From Candidatus Aenigmatarchaeota archaeon (GTDB lineage Archaea; Aenigmatarchaeota; Aenigmatarchaeia; QMZP01), in the NCBI GenBank assembly GCA_030672315.1, contig DAOVGQ010000015.1, positions 1 to 7,263 on the forward strand: 7,263 nucleotides of DNA. The letters are read 5' to 3'. Shown here in pieces: positions 1 to 6,477 of the stretch. The notes under the pieces are model-generated. The model had not been told where the DNA came from. It saw nothing but the letters and a program-made list of their open reading frames with translations, and searched no databases. Each line of letters begins with the position of its first letter. Position 1 is the stretch's first letter. A program made the position numbers and the translations under genes.

Positions 1-1990
1 TTATCCTGACCTTTCTCAAATCCTTGAGAATGTCCATGTGGCCTAGGAGGAGCCCGAGCTCCTGCATGGAATATAGCAGCCAGTCCGCGTTGCTGAGCCT
101 TACCCTCAGCTCCCCCGGCGTGACCCTGAACCTGTCCATGAGGATGTCCTCCCCTGCCTCCTCCATCCACTCCTGGAAGAGCATAGCAGTCTTCACAGAC
201 CTGAGGTAGTCATCATATTCTATGTCCCAGGGATTGGGCGGCCTCTGTATGAGGCTCTTTTCCTCCCTGTTGAGGAAATCGTTTATGGCCTCCAGGTCAC
301 CCTTCCTGACAGGAAGCATGGGAGACATCTCAAGGGTGTTGCTCATGACCTGCAGATAACCAATATGGCCTGGTTGCCTTTCCTTGGCAATATCCAGACT
401 CCTTATGAAATGGTTCGCAGTGAGCGGGTCTATATAGAGTTCAGAGATCCTCTTTCCTATCCTTGTGGCCCTGAGCTCAATATCCCTTCCCAGGGAGGCC
501 GCGCTCTGGAACGGCCCCGCATCCTCCTGGGCCCTGCTGGTCTTGATGAAACCAAACTCCTCAAGGAGCAGAATAATCCTGTCCAGAATAGCCTCCAGGC
601 CTGCCTGGTCCTCGTACTGGTGCGCATAGAATGTCCTTGAAAAGAACTCCTTGAGCCCTGACCTTGTTGGTGTCACCCTTGATGAAATAAGGGCCAGCAC
701 GTGCGTCCTCAGGACGGGCTCCACACCAAGCTTGGAATAGACCCTCTCGGGCTCGCCCTTTATGTAGTTCTCCCAGGCATACCTGGCATCATCCTCGCTC
801 CCTGCGAGCAGTATGGCCTGGCCCTCGCTGTCGTACTTGGGCCTCCCTGCCCTTCCACACATCTGCTGTATCTCCAGCACGGGGATGAAGTCCATCCCTG
901 AATGGGAACTGAACCTTCTCATATCCCGGATTATTACCCTCCAGGCAGGCAAATTTATCCCTGCCGCCAACGTCGGAGTTGCAGCAATCACCTTAATCAG
1001 CCCTGACCTGAAGGCCTCCTCAACCTTCCCCCTCTGTTCGCTGGTGAGGCCTGCATGGTGGAATGCTGTTCCGTTCCTTATGCAGCCTGCCAACCTCTCG
1101 CACTGAACAGTGGGGTGCCCCAGCACATGGAGAACCCCCTCTGCCACCTTCCCAAGCTCTTTTCTGTCCTTGAGCGGGAGGGCCTTTCCCACGAACCTGC
1201 TGATTTTCTCTGCAGCAGATTCCGTGTTCCTCCTTGTGGATATGAAGACCAGGGCCTGCTTCTTCTTTTCCAGGACCTGCTCTATAAGCTCCTTCAGACT
1301 GGCCTCATCCGGGTTGAGCTCTATCCCCCCCTTTGGAAAGAAATTGACCTTGTTATCAAAGCACACCCCCCTAAAGAGCTTCACTGGCCGCCACTCTGAC
1401 TTCACTGCAGAGGCGTCCAGCCACTCTGCAATCTCCTCATGGTTGCTTATAGTTGCTGACAGTGCAAGAATCCTGGGGTTGGCGTCCTGCCTGACTCTGG
1501 TCAGGACGACCTCCAGAGTGGGTCCCCTTGAGGGGTCGTCCATCAAGTGTATCTCATCCGCAACAACGAGGCCTATCTGGCCTGTCCACTCTATCCCGTG
1601 CCTGAGGAGAGAATCCAGCTTCTCGCTTGTGACGATTATCAGGTCGTACTTGGCCAGCCACGAATCCGAGGAATCCCTGTCACCCACGGACAGGGCAATC
1701 CTTATCCCCAGGGGTTCGTATCTTTGCCTGAACTCATCGTACTTCTCGCTTGCCAGGGCCTTGAGCGGGACAATGTAAACGACCTTCTTGTTCTCCCTTA
1801 TTACCTGGAGCGCAGCAATCTCTGCGATCAGTGTCTTGCCCGAGGCAGTGGGAGCGGCCACGACCATGTTCCTCTCACTTAACAAACCCTTCTTAACAGC
1901 AAGCTTTTGGACAGGATTGAGCTCCCCGAAACCCGACAGCTCCAGCACCTTCTGCACGGCTTCTTCAGATACCATATCCTTGAAAATCAT
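1..1990 (-). CDS. hel308: Hel308-type superfamily 2 (Ski2-like) DNA helicase, 3' end outside the window
   Basis: The minus strand is open from the ATG at 1990-1988 to the left edge, giving 663 codons with no stop. ATP-dependent 3'-5' DNA helicases of this family act at stalled replication forks. Visible motifs: Q-motif region GFGELNPVQ (20-28), Walker A APTASGKT (46-53), DExH box VVADEIHLM (142-150), motif III LSAT (177-180), FHHAGL (310-315), motif V ATPTLAAGINLPA (337-349), and motif VI QQMCGRAGRP (375-384). A winged-helix region follows (VLALISSRVTP and SRTFYAHQ, about 431-458), then most of the ratchet domain. The family is usually about 700-750 residues, so what lies beyond the edge is probably the last small helix-hairpin domain. 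Motif VI has Cys where Ala is common (QMAGRAGRP). The start is chosen because a TATA-like element lies about 28 bp upstream and no SD site is seen; M6 is a weaker alternative. Divergent from the DUF362 gene. The helicase call is very secure, Hel308 nearly so. Confidence 0.95.
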   Translation of the reverse strand, partial: MIFKDMVSEEAVQKVLELSGFGELNPVQKLAVKKGLLSERNMVVAAPTASGKTLIAEIAALQVIRENKKVVYIVPLKALASEKYDEFRQRYEPLGIRIALSVGDRDSSDSWLAKYDLIIVTSEKLDSLLRHGIEWTGQIGLVVADEIHLMDDPSRGPTLEVVLTRVRQDANPRILALSATISNHEEIAEWLDASAVKSEWRPVKLFRGVCFDNKVNFFPKGGIELNPDEASLKELIEQVLEKKKQALVFISTRRNTESAAEKISRFVGKALPLKDRKELGKVAEGVLHVLGHPTVQCERLAGCIRNGTAFHHAGLTSEQRGKVEEAFRSGLIKVIAATPTLAAGINLPAWRVIIRDMRRFSSHSGMDFIPVLEIQQMCGRAGRPKYDSEGQAILLAGSEDDARYAWENYIKGEPERVYSKLGVEPVLRTHVLALISSRVTPTRSGLKEFFSRTFYAHQYEDQAGLEAILDRIILLLEEFGFIKTSRAQEDAGPFQSAASLGRDIELRATRIGKRISELYIDPLTANHFIRSLDIAKERQPGHIGYLQVMSNTLEMSPMLPVRKGDLEAINDFLNREEKSLIQRPPNPWDIEYDDYLRSVKTAMLFQEWMEEAGEDILMDRFRVTPGELRVRLSNADWLLYSMQELGLLLGHMDILKDLRKVRI

Positions 1991-1991
1991 A

Positions 1992-2003
1992 GAAAGTATA
2001 TTA
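1992..2003 (+). promoter_or_regulatory. BRE/TATA element for the leaderless DUF362 gene
   Basis: GAAAGTATATTA combines a purine-rich BRE-like stretch (GAAAG) with a TATA core at 1997-2003, centred about 26 bp before the ATG at 2026. No SD-like sequence precedes that ATG, so the mRNA is probably leaderless. The element sits immediately upstream of the hel308 start codon, so the two divergent promoters share the 35-bp gap. Confidence 0.6.
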
Positions 2004-2013
2004 ACCACAAAGC

Positions 2014-2023
2014 AATAAATAAA
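2014..2023 (-). promoter_or_regulatory. TATA box for leaderless hel308 transcription
   Basis: On the minus strand this reads TTTATTTATT, centred about 28 bp before the hel308 ATG. That is the spacing expected when archaeal transcription starts at or next to the start codon. No SD sequence lies between, which agrees with a leaderless mRNA. The upstream BRE-like bases are not convincing. Inferred from sequence and position only. Confidence 0.55.
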
Positions 2024-2025
2024 CC

Positions 2026-2829
2026 ATGAAGCCTGCTGTTTTTATCAGGGAAACAGATGACAGGAAGGCCTTCACCCAGGCAATTCTCAAGCGCTTCCAG
2101 GGGGAGTGGTCCGGCAGGAAGGTCTTTGTCAAGCCCAACATAGTCTCCCATGAGAGATACCCCACGACAACACACCCGGATGTCCTCAGGGAGGTTCTCA
2201 GGGCCCTCACAGAGAGGGACTGTGAGGTCATAGTGGGGGATGGACCTGCCCCTGACGCAGGCAATTCAACCCAGATAATAGAGCACCACCGCCTCCAGAG
2301 GGTGTGCGGGGAGTTCGATACAGAGCTCTGCAACCTCCACGAGGAGCCCTTCAGGAAGGTCATGACAAGGACAGGCTTCAAGCTCAGGGTCTCTGAAGTC
2401 CCCTTCTCCTACCAGTACCTGGTATCCCTCCCAGTGCTCAAATACCACGGTAATGTCAGGCTAAGCGGCGCTCTCAAGAACCTCTTCGGGTTCCTGCACA
2501 ACCGGGAGAGAATCCTCATGCACTCAGGGCTCAAGAACATCCACAGGGGAATTGCAGAGCTCCACAACGTCTTCAAGGCCAACCTCACAATTATGGACGG
2601 GGCCAGGACCATGAGGATGGCCCAGGAGCTCCGCCACGGCGGCAAGGCCATGAGGTTCGGCTACATGTTCGCTGGCCAGGACCCAGTGGCCCTGGACTGT
2701 GCAGGCCTCAAGCTCCTCAGGAACATCCTCCCCGAGCTCGAGGGCCTCGAACCCAATGACATCGGCTACATCACCCAGGCCATCCGGCTGGGTATAGGCA
2801 AACCCGACTACAGAAGGGTGGCTGTGTAG
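2026..2829 (+). CDS. DUF362 family protein (PF04015-like), function unknown
   Basis: This 267-residue protein carries the recognisable DUF362 signature in order: KPNIVSHERYPTTTHPDVL (36-54), VIVGDGPAPDAGNS (68-81), the hallmark SLPVLKYHG...SGALKNLFGF (134-156), MDGARTMRM (190-198), AGQDPVALD (216-224) and a closing AIRLGIGKPDYR (252-263). Many family members carry an added ferredoxin-like 4Fe-4S domain; here there is no CxxCxxC cluster and only a few scattered Cys, so this is a stand-alone domain. No signal peptide or membrane segment is seen, so it is probably cytoplasmic. The biochemical activity of this family is not something I can assign. The ATG at 2026 is supported by a TATA box about 26 bp upstream. 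The gene is divergent from hel308 and is followed by a 432-bp gap with no co-directional partner, so it is probably monocistronic. No anomalies in frame or codon use. Confidence 0.88.
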   Translation: MKPAVFIRETDDRKAFTQAILKRFQGEWSGRKVFVKPNIVSHERYPTTTHPDVLREVLRALTERDCEVIVGDGPAPDAGNSTQIIEHHRLQRVCGEFDTELCNLHEEPFRKVMTRTGFKLRVSEVPFSYQYLVSLPVLKYHGNVRLSGALKNLFGFLHNRERILMHSGLKNIHRGIAELHNVFKANLTIMDGARTMRMAQELRHGGKAMRFGYMFAGQDPVALDCAGLKLLRNILPELEGLEPNDIGYITQAIRLGIGKPDYRRVAV

Positions 2830-2885
2830 TAATCTAGGTGCCTTACCGGCTTTGGGACAAAACTAGCCGCTTGACTTAGCGTAAT

Positions 2886-2896
2886 GTATATAAATA
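2886..2896 (+). promoter_or_regulatory. Strong TATA-like element with no assigned gene
   Basis: GTATATAAATA is among the best TATA matches in the window. Read on the plus strand, a transcript would start near 2917 and run into the hairpin and the small ORF at 2989. The element is nearly symmetrical: the minus strand reads TTTATATA, so it could instead drive transcription antisense to the 3' end of the DUF362 gene. Direction is uncertain. Confidence 0.4.
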
Positions 2897-2919
2897 CCAC
2901 AACCATCTATAATACCAAG

Positions 2920-3120
2920 TTATAAGGTAATGCCCCCTCGAAGAGGGGCTTCACATAAAGAGCCAATATAATTGAACAGGTGCAGTATATGAAGGCCAGC
3001 GCCCTGAACGAGTTTATGCTTCCTGACACCCTTCCGGGACTTTTTTCGCTTGTCCTTATTCTCCTTCTGGCCCTGCTGCTCTAGCAGCTTTTCACTGGCC
3101 TTCTCTGATTGTGATAACAT
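2920..3120 (-). CDS. Candidate 66-residue basic small protein, possibly frameshifted
   Basis: ATG at 3120-3118 to TAA at 2922-2920. The N-terminal half is highly charged and coiled-coil-like, with a KENKDKRKKSRKG basic patch (about residues 20-32). Codons in this half (AAG, GAG, CAG, GCC, CTG) match the neighbouring genes. After an A6 run (minus strand, 3046-3041) the -1/+2-type neighbouring frame, open from 3080 to the stop at 2909-2907, encodes a plausible membrane segment (ALAFIYCTCSIILALYV), whereas this frame gives a nondescript tail. So the gene could be a frameshifted charged-plus-membrane protein. Against it: there is no SD before the ATG, and the nearest TATA-like sequence is only about 16 bp upstream. 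No homology recognised. Competes with the plus-strand ORF at 2989. Confidence 0.25.
   Translation of the reverse strand: MLSQSEKASEKLLEQQGQKENKDKRKKSRKGVRKHKLVQGAGLHILHLFNYIGSLCEAPLRGGITL
2934..2948. other. Short GC-rich hairpin
   Basis: CCCCTC pairs with GAGGGG around a GAA triloop. An outer G-C pair (2932 and 2949) can be added if one C is bulged. It lies just downstream of the transcription start predicted from the TATA element at 2886-2896, so on a plus-strand transcript it would be in the leader or form the 5' part of a small RNA. Neither strand has a T-run directly after it, so it does not look like a terminator. Confidence 0.45.
2989..3084 (+). CDS. Candidate 31-residue hydrophobic small protein
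   Basis: ATG at 2989 to TAG at 3082-3084. In its favour: an SD-like AGGTG (2978-2982) 6 nt before the ATG, a strong TATA element about 100 bp upstream, and third positions rich in G/C like the neighbouring genes. The product begins MKASALNEF and ends in a Leu-rich hydrophobic tail (GLFSLVLILLLALLL, residues 17-31) that could be a single membrane helix. Against it: the length is minimal, there are no charged residues after the helix, and a Leu-rich frame is exactly what arises antisense to a Lys/Glu/Gln-rich coding stretch, which the minus-strand candidate here has. No family was recognised. Treat as an alternative to the 2920-3120 ORF, not as a second gene. Confidence 0.28.
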   Translation: MKASALNEFMLPDTLPGLFSLVLILLLALLL

Positions 3121-3170
3121 GATAGAGATTAGATATACCCTGGGTTCGAAAACGGATTCCCACAGCAATA

Positions 3171-3181
3171 GCTTTATTAAA
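3171..3181 (+). promoter_or_regulatory. TATA box of the leuS operon
   Basis: GCTTTATTAAA is TATA-like. Transcription would begin about 26 bp after its centre, near 3202, giving a leader of about 60 nt before the leuS ATG. A 6-bp inverted repeat (CGGATT at 3153-3158, AATCCG at 3181-3186) flanks it and could be a regulator site, but a repeat this short may be chance. Confidence 0.5.
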
Positions 3182-3216
3182 ATCCGAAGACAAAATCAAA
3201 AGGGAGAAAGTGCATG

Positions 3217-3233
3217 CCTGCCTGAAGGGCAGG
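3217..3233 (+). promoter_or_regulatory. Hairpin in the leuS 5' leader
   Basis: CCTGCC (3217-3222) pairs perfectly with GGCAGG (3228-3233) around the 5-nt loop TGAAG. It sits in the predicted leader about 28 nt before the leuS start codon and leaves the SD-like GGAAGG (3248-3253) free. It may be an mRNA stability or translation element. No known riboswitch class was recognised. Confidence 0.45.
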
Positions 3234-3261
3234 ATCCGTCACAGATAGGAAGGCGAAATAA

Positions 3262-6153
3262 ATGGATTTCAGGGCCATAGAGGAGAAGTGGCAGAAGAGG
3301 TGGGAGGAGGCGGGGCTCTTCAATTCAGAGCCGGACCCCAAAAGAAAGAAGTTCTATATAACCGTGGCCTATCCCTACCCGAGCGGCGGCATGCACATAG
3401 GCCACGTCAGGACCTATACAGTCCCTGACATAGTGGCCAGGTTCAAGAGGATGCAGGGCTACAATGTCCTGTTTCCCATGGCCTGGCATGTCACAGGAAC
3501 CCCCATAATAGGGGCAGTCAAGAGGCTCAGGGAGAGGGAGCCCAAGCAGATGCATGCCCTCAAGGAGGTCTTCAAGGTCTCTGAAGAGCAGCTGAAGAAC
3601 ATGACAGAGCCCATGGCATATGCCCGGCACTTCATCCAGAACTACTACATCAGGGGCATGAAGTCCCTGGGCTATACAATAGACTGGAGAAGGCAGTTCA
3701 CCACCAACGACCCGCACTACAAGAAATTCATCGAGTGGCAGCACAAAATCCTGTACAGGAAAGGCCTTGAGAAGAGGGGCCTCCACCCTGTGAAGTGGTG
3801 CACCAGGGACAAGAACCCTGTCACGACCCATGACATCCTCGAGGGAGAGTCAGCAGACATCCAGGAGTTCACACTTATCAAGTTCCCCCTGGTGGAAGAC
3901 AACCCAAAGCACCCCAGGGGGCACAAGGGCAGAGGCAAGTCCCCCACCGGAGGCAAGGACATGCTTGTTGCAGCCACCCTGCGGCCCGAGACCATATTCG
4001 GCCAGACAAATATGTGGGTCAATCCCGAAACAGAGTATGTAAGGGCCAGGGTGGGCAGTGAAACCTGGATAATCAGCAGGGAGTGCGCAGAGAAGCTGGG
4101 CCACCAGAAAAAGAAGGTCAAGCTCCTGGGCAAGCTCCCCGGCAGGGGCCTGATAGGCAGGCATGTAAAGGCCCCTGGCGTAAAGGACACCGTGCCTGTT
4201 TTCCCCAGCGAGTTCTGCGACCCCAGGCTCGGCACAGGCATAGTCACCAGCGTTCCCTCTGACGCACCCTGGGACTGGATCGGCCTCAGGGACCTCCAGG
4301 AGAACAGGGAGCTTGCAGAACATTACGGCCTGAACTGGGCCAGGATAAAGGAGATAAGGGTAATCCCTATCATAAATACCAGGGACTGGGGAGACCAGGC
4401 CGCCCTCAGGGTGTGCGAGAAGATGAGGATAGGCAGCCAGAGGGAGAAGGAGAAGCTCGAGGAAGCCACAAGGATAGTCTACAAGGCAGGATTCCATAAG
4501 GGGATGATGAACAGGAACTGCGGAAAATATTCAGGCATGAAAGTGGAGAGGGCCAAGGATTTGGTCAAGAAGGACCTGCTTAAAAAAGGCAGGGCCTCCA
4601 CCATCCTGGAGTTCTCTGAACCAGTGGTATGCCGCTGCGGCGGTAACGTGATTGTCGCCAAGACCGAGTCCTGGTTCATCGATTACGCCAACAAGAGGTG
4701 GAAGTCCCTTGCAAGGAAGGCAGTGAAAGGCCTTAAAAATATCCCCCCGAATGCAAAGCAGGACTTCGAGCACACTGTGGAGTGGCTTGGCAAGTGGCCC
4801 TGCGTAAGGAACTTCGGGCTCGGGACTCCTCTTCCCCAGGACACCAGATTTATAATAGAGCCCCTCTCTGACTCCACCATATACATGGCCTTCTATCTGG
4901 TGGCCCACATGATAAAACGCTACAGGCCAGATCAGCTCACCCCTGGTTTCTTTGACTTTGTTATGGTGGGCAGGGGCCGGGCAGGCTCTGTCTCCAAATC
5001 CACAAAAATTCCGGTGAAGGAACTCAGGGAGCTCAGGAAGGGCATCTGTTACTGGTATCCCCTTGACTGGCGCTGCTCAGCCCTCGAGCTCATACCCAAT
5101 CACCTGACCTTCATGCTCTTCCACCATGCAGCGATATTCCCTAGGAAGGACTGGCCAAGGGGCATAGCCACCTGGGGCATGGGCCTCATGGAAGGCGGAA
5201 AAATGTCCAGCTCCAAGGGAAACGTGGTCCTGGCCGGCGATGCAGTCAGGGAGTACGGGGCCGACACTGTCAGGTTCTTCCTGTTCTCATCAACAGAGCC
5301 CTGGCAGGACTTTGACTGGAGGTCCAGTGAGGTCAGGGTTGTCCGGGAGAGGCTGGAAAGGTGGCACAACCGGGTTTTAAGGCTATCAAAAACAGGCAAA
5401 AACAAGGAACCCTCCCTGATTGACAGGTGGCTGCTATCAGAGATCAACCAGATAATCAAGGAGGCCACCAAATCCCTTGAGAACTTCGAGACCAGGAAGG
5501 CCAGCCTTGAGTGCTTCTTCAGGTTCAGCGATGCCGTAAAGTGGTACGAGAGGCGGGCCAGCGAGCCTAACAGCACCGTCCTCGGCCAGGTTCTGGATAG
5601 CTGGATAAGGCTCATGTCTCCCTTTGTCCCTCACATGTGCGAGGAGCTCTGGGAGCGATTAGGCAGGAAGGGCTTCGCCTCCACATCCCGGTGGCCCAGG
5701 GCCGACCCCAAGGCAATCGACCCCAGGCTGGACAGGATGGAAGAGCTTGTAAGGCACACCTGTGAAGACATAGCCTCGATAATCAAGATACTCAAGAAGA
5801 AGCCCAGGGAGGTCAGGATATACGTGGCCCCCAACTGGAAGCACGTGGTCCACAACAAGATACTGGGCATGGCCCCGAGCCCTGACAAGATAATACCCGC
5901 AATCATGAAGAGCCCCGAGGCAAGGGAGCAGGGCAGGGATGCCCTGAGATTCGCCCAGAGGCTCGCGGAAAATGCGGCCCAGCTCAGGGAGGTCCTGACA
6001 GAGGGGGAGGAGCTCGATGCCCTGAATGATGCAGGGGCTTTCCTGGAAAAGGAATTTAAGTGCAAAATCCAGGTTATTCAATCATACAAGAGCAAAAGCC
6101 AGAAGGCCCTGAGGTCAGAGCCCGGAAAGCCTGGAATTGAGGTGATAGCGTGA
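3262..6153 (+). CDS. leuS: Leucyl-tRNA synthetase, archaeal/eukaryal type
   Basis: A complete 963-residue cytoplasmic class I synthetase that attaches leucine to tRNA-Leu using ATP; the length is normal for the archaeal form. The Rossmann domain begins early, with the HIGH motif in PYPSGGMHIGHVRTYT (HIGH 45-48). The inserted CP1 editing domain, which hydrolyses mischarged tRNA, follows: TLRPET at 239-244, and GTGIVTSVPSDAPWDW at 324-339 with Asp338 at the conserved acidic position. The chain returns to the catalytic core around CRCGGNVIVAK (457-467) and ESWFIDY. The KMSKS motif reads KMSSS (647-651). The anticodon-binding helical domain includes a PFVPHMCEELWERLG segment (about 785-800), and an intact archaeal-type C-terminal domain ends in PGKPGIEVIA. 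ATG 3262 is the first possible start, since TAA lies directly before it; an SD-like GGAAGG is 8 nt upstream. An oddity is CSALELIPNHL at 605-615, where this family usually has SGKDLIPNHL. First gene of an apparent three-gene operon. Confidence 0.98.
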   Translation: MDFRAIEEKWQKRWEEAGLFNSEPDPKRKKFYITVAYPYPSGGMHIGHVRTYTVPDIVARFKRMQGYNVLFPMAWHVTGTPIIGAVKRLREREPKQMHALKEVFKVSEEQLKNMTEPMAYARHFIQNYYIRGMKSLGYTIDWRRQFTTNDPHYKKFIEWQHKILYRKGLEKRGLHPVKWCTRDKNPVTTHDILEGESADIQEFTLIKFPLVEDNPKHPRGHKGRGKSPTGGKDMLVAATLRPETIFGQTNMWVNPETEYVRARVGSETWIISRECAEKLGHQKKKVKLLGKLPGRGLIGRHVKAPGVKDTVPVFPSEFCDPRLGTGIVTSVPSDAPWDWIGLRDLQENRELAEHYGLNWARIKEIRVIPIINTRDWGDQAALRVCEKMRIGSQREKEKLEEATRIVYKAGFHKGMMNRNCGKYSGMKVERAKDLVKKDLLKKGRASTILEFSEPVVCRCGGNVIVAKTESWFIDYANKRWKSLARKAVKGLKNIPPNAKQDFEHTVEWLGKWPCVRNFGLGTPLPQDTRFIIEPLSDSTIYMAFYLVAHMIKRYRPDQLTPGFFDFVMVGRGRAGSVSKSTKIPVKELRELRKGICYWYPLDWRCSALELIPNHLTFMLFHHAAIFPRKDWPRGIATWGMGLMEGGKMSSSKGNVVLAGDAVREYGADTVRFFLFSSTEPWQDFDWRSSEVRVVRERLERWHNRVLRLSKTGKNKEPSLIDRWLLSEINQIIKEATKSLENFETRKASLECFFRFSDAVKWYERRASEPNSTVLGQVLDSWIRLMSPFVPHMCEELWERLGRKGFASTSRWPRADPKAIDPRLDRMEELVRHTCEDIASIIKILKKKPREVRIYVAPNWKHVVHNKILGMAPSPDKIIPAIMKSPEAREQGRDALRFAQRLAENAAQLREVLTEGEELDALNDAGAFLEKEFKCKIQVIQSYKSKSQKALRSEPGKPGIEVIA
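6139..6146 (+). promoter_or_regulatory. Strong SD site supporting a GTG start
   Basis: GAGGTGAT closely matches the archaeal anti-SD complement. It lies within the last leuS codons, a few bases before the GTG at 6150. It decides the start of the membrane protein and implies translation coupled to leuS. Confidence 0.75.
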
Positions 6154-6470
6154 TAATAACCATACTCGGCCTGGTTGACATAATAGCCGGCATCATCCTG
6201 GCAGTGGGCGGCCTGCCGCACTTCCCAGGAAACGGATTTGTAATAACCATTGCGATAATCATGATTATCAAGGGCGGCTGGTCCTGGCTCTCCAACCTGG
6301 CCATGCCTGACAAGGGTCTCAAGTTCGACCCCATGGGAATACTTGACATCATAACAGGCCTGTTCCTGGTTCTGGTATTCTCAGGCATCTTCTTCTTTTT
6401 CTTTGCCTACCTGGGCATTATGCTGATAATCAAGGGAGTCTACTCCTTTGTGGTGGGCCTTGTAAAGTAG
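6150..6470 (+). CDS. Small four-helix membrane protein with internal duplication
   Basis: 106 residues, almost wholly hydrophobic, with probably four membrane helices (about 3-22, 28-48, 62-79 and 80-104) and a short polar loop (51-60, MPDKGLKFD) in the middle. The two halves resemble each other: GLVDIIAG (7-14) and IIMIIKGGWSW (36-46) in the first match GILDIITG (63-70) and GIMLIIKGVYSF (89-100) in the second. Each half therefore carries one Asp at the start of its first helix and one Lys near the end of its second. The start is GTG 6150, overlapping the leuS stop as GTGA, with a strong SD upstream. There is no signal peptide other than the first helix. No named family or function was recognised; the operon position beside leuS does not explain it. 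The next gene follows after 7 bp. Confidence 0.82.
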   Translation: MIITILGLVDIIAGIILAVGGLPHFPGNGFVITIAIIMIIKGGWSWLSNLAMPDKGLKFDPMGILDIITGLFLVLVFSGIFFFFFAYLGIMLIIKGVYSFVVGLVK

Positions 6471-6477
6471 GGGTCTC

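Larger units (their letters stand above)
2830..3261. other. 432-bp region without a confidently identified gene
   Basis: This gap between the DUF362 gene and leuS is much larger than the others in the window. From left to right it contains a weak 5-bp hairpin just after the DUF362 stop (CGGCT 2847-2851 with AGCCG 2865-2869), a TATA-like element near 2886-2896, a GC-rich hairpin at 2934-2948, two overlapping opposite-strand small ORF candidates between 2920 and 3120, a T6 run at 3041-3046, and the leuS promoter and leader from about 3171. No tRNA, rRNA, SRP or RNase P RNA signature was recognised in it. Confidence 0.6.

Noticed and set aside
1110..1778. A 222-codon plus-strand open frame
   Set aside because: It is antisense to the hel308 coding sequence, whose minus-strand translation carries all expected helicase motifs; the plus-strand product has Ser/Leu-rich low-quality composition and no recognisable motif.
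1..1990. hel308 as a truncated pseudogene
   Set aside because: The frame is unbroken to the window edge and all core motifs are present; the missing C-terminus is due to the window boundary.
2001..2381. A 126-codon minus-strand frame opposite the DUF362 gene
   Set aside because: The plus strand encodes a clear DUF362 protein with conserved motifs; the antisense product is Ser/Trp-rich with no family resemblance.
3105..3130. C/D-box-like bits (CTGA, GTGATAA, ATGATAG)
   Set aside because: The boxes are in the wrong order, do not match the C-box consensus well, and leave no guide spacing, so there is no support for a C/D sRNA.
3135..3165. tRNA T-loop-like GGTTCGAA before leuS
   Set aside because: The flanking bases cannot form a five-base-pair T stem, and no acceptor or anticodon arm is found around it.
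3850..4497. A 215-codon minus-strand open frame, and others at 3325-3831, 3717-4247, 5100-5615 and 5631-6081
   Set aside because: All lie opposite the intact leuS gene, and their composition reflects the antisense of its GC-rich codons. No motifs or start signals.
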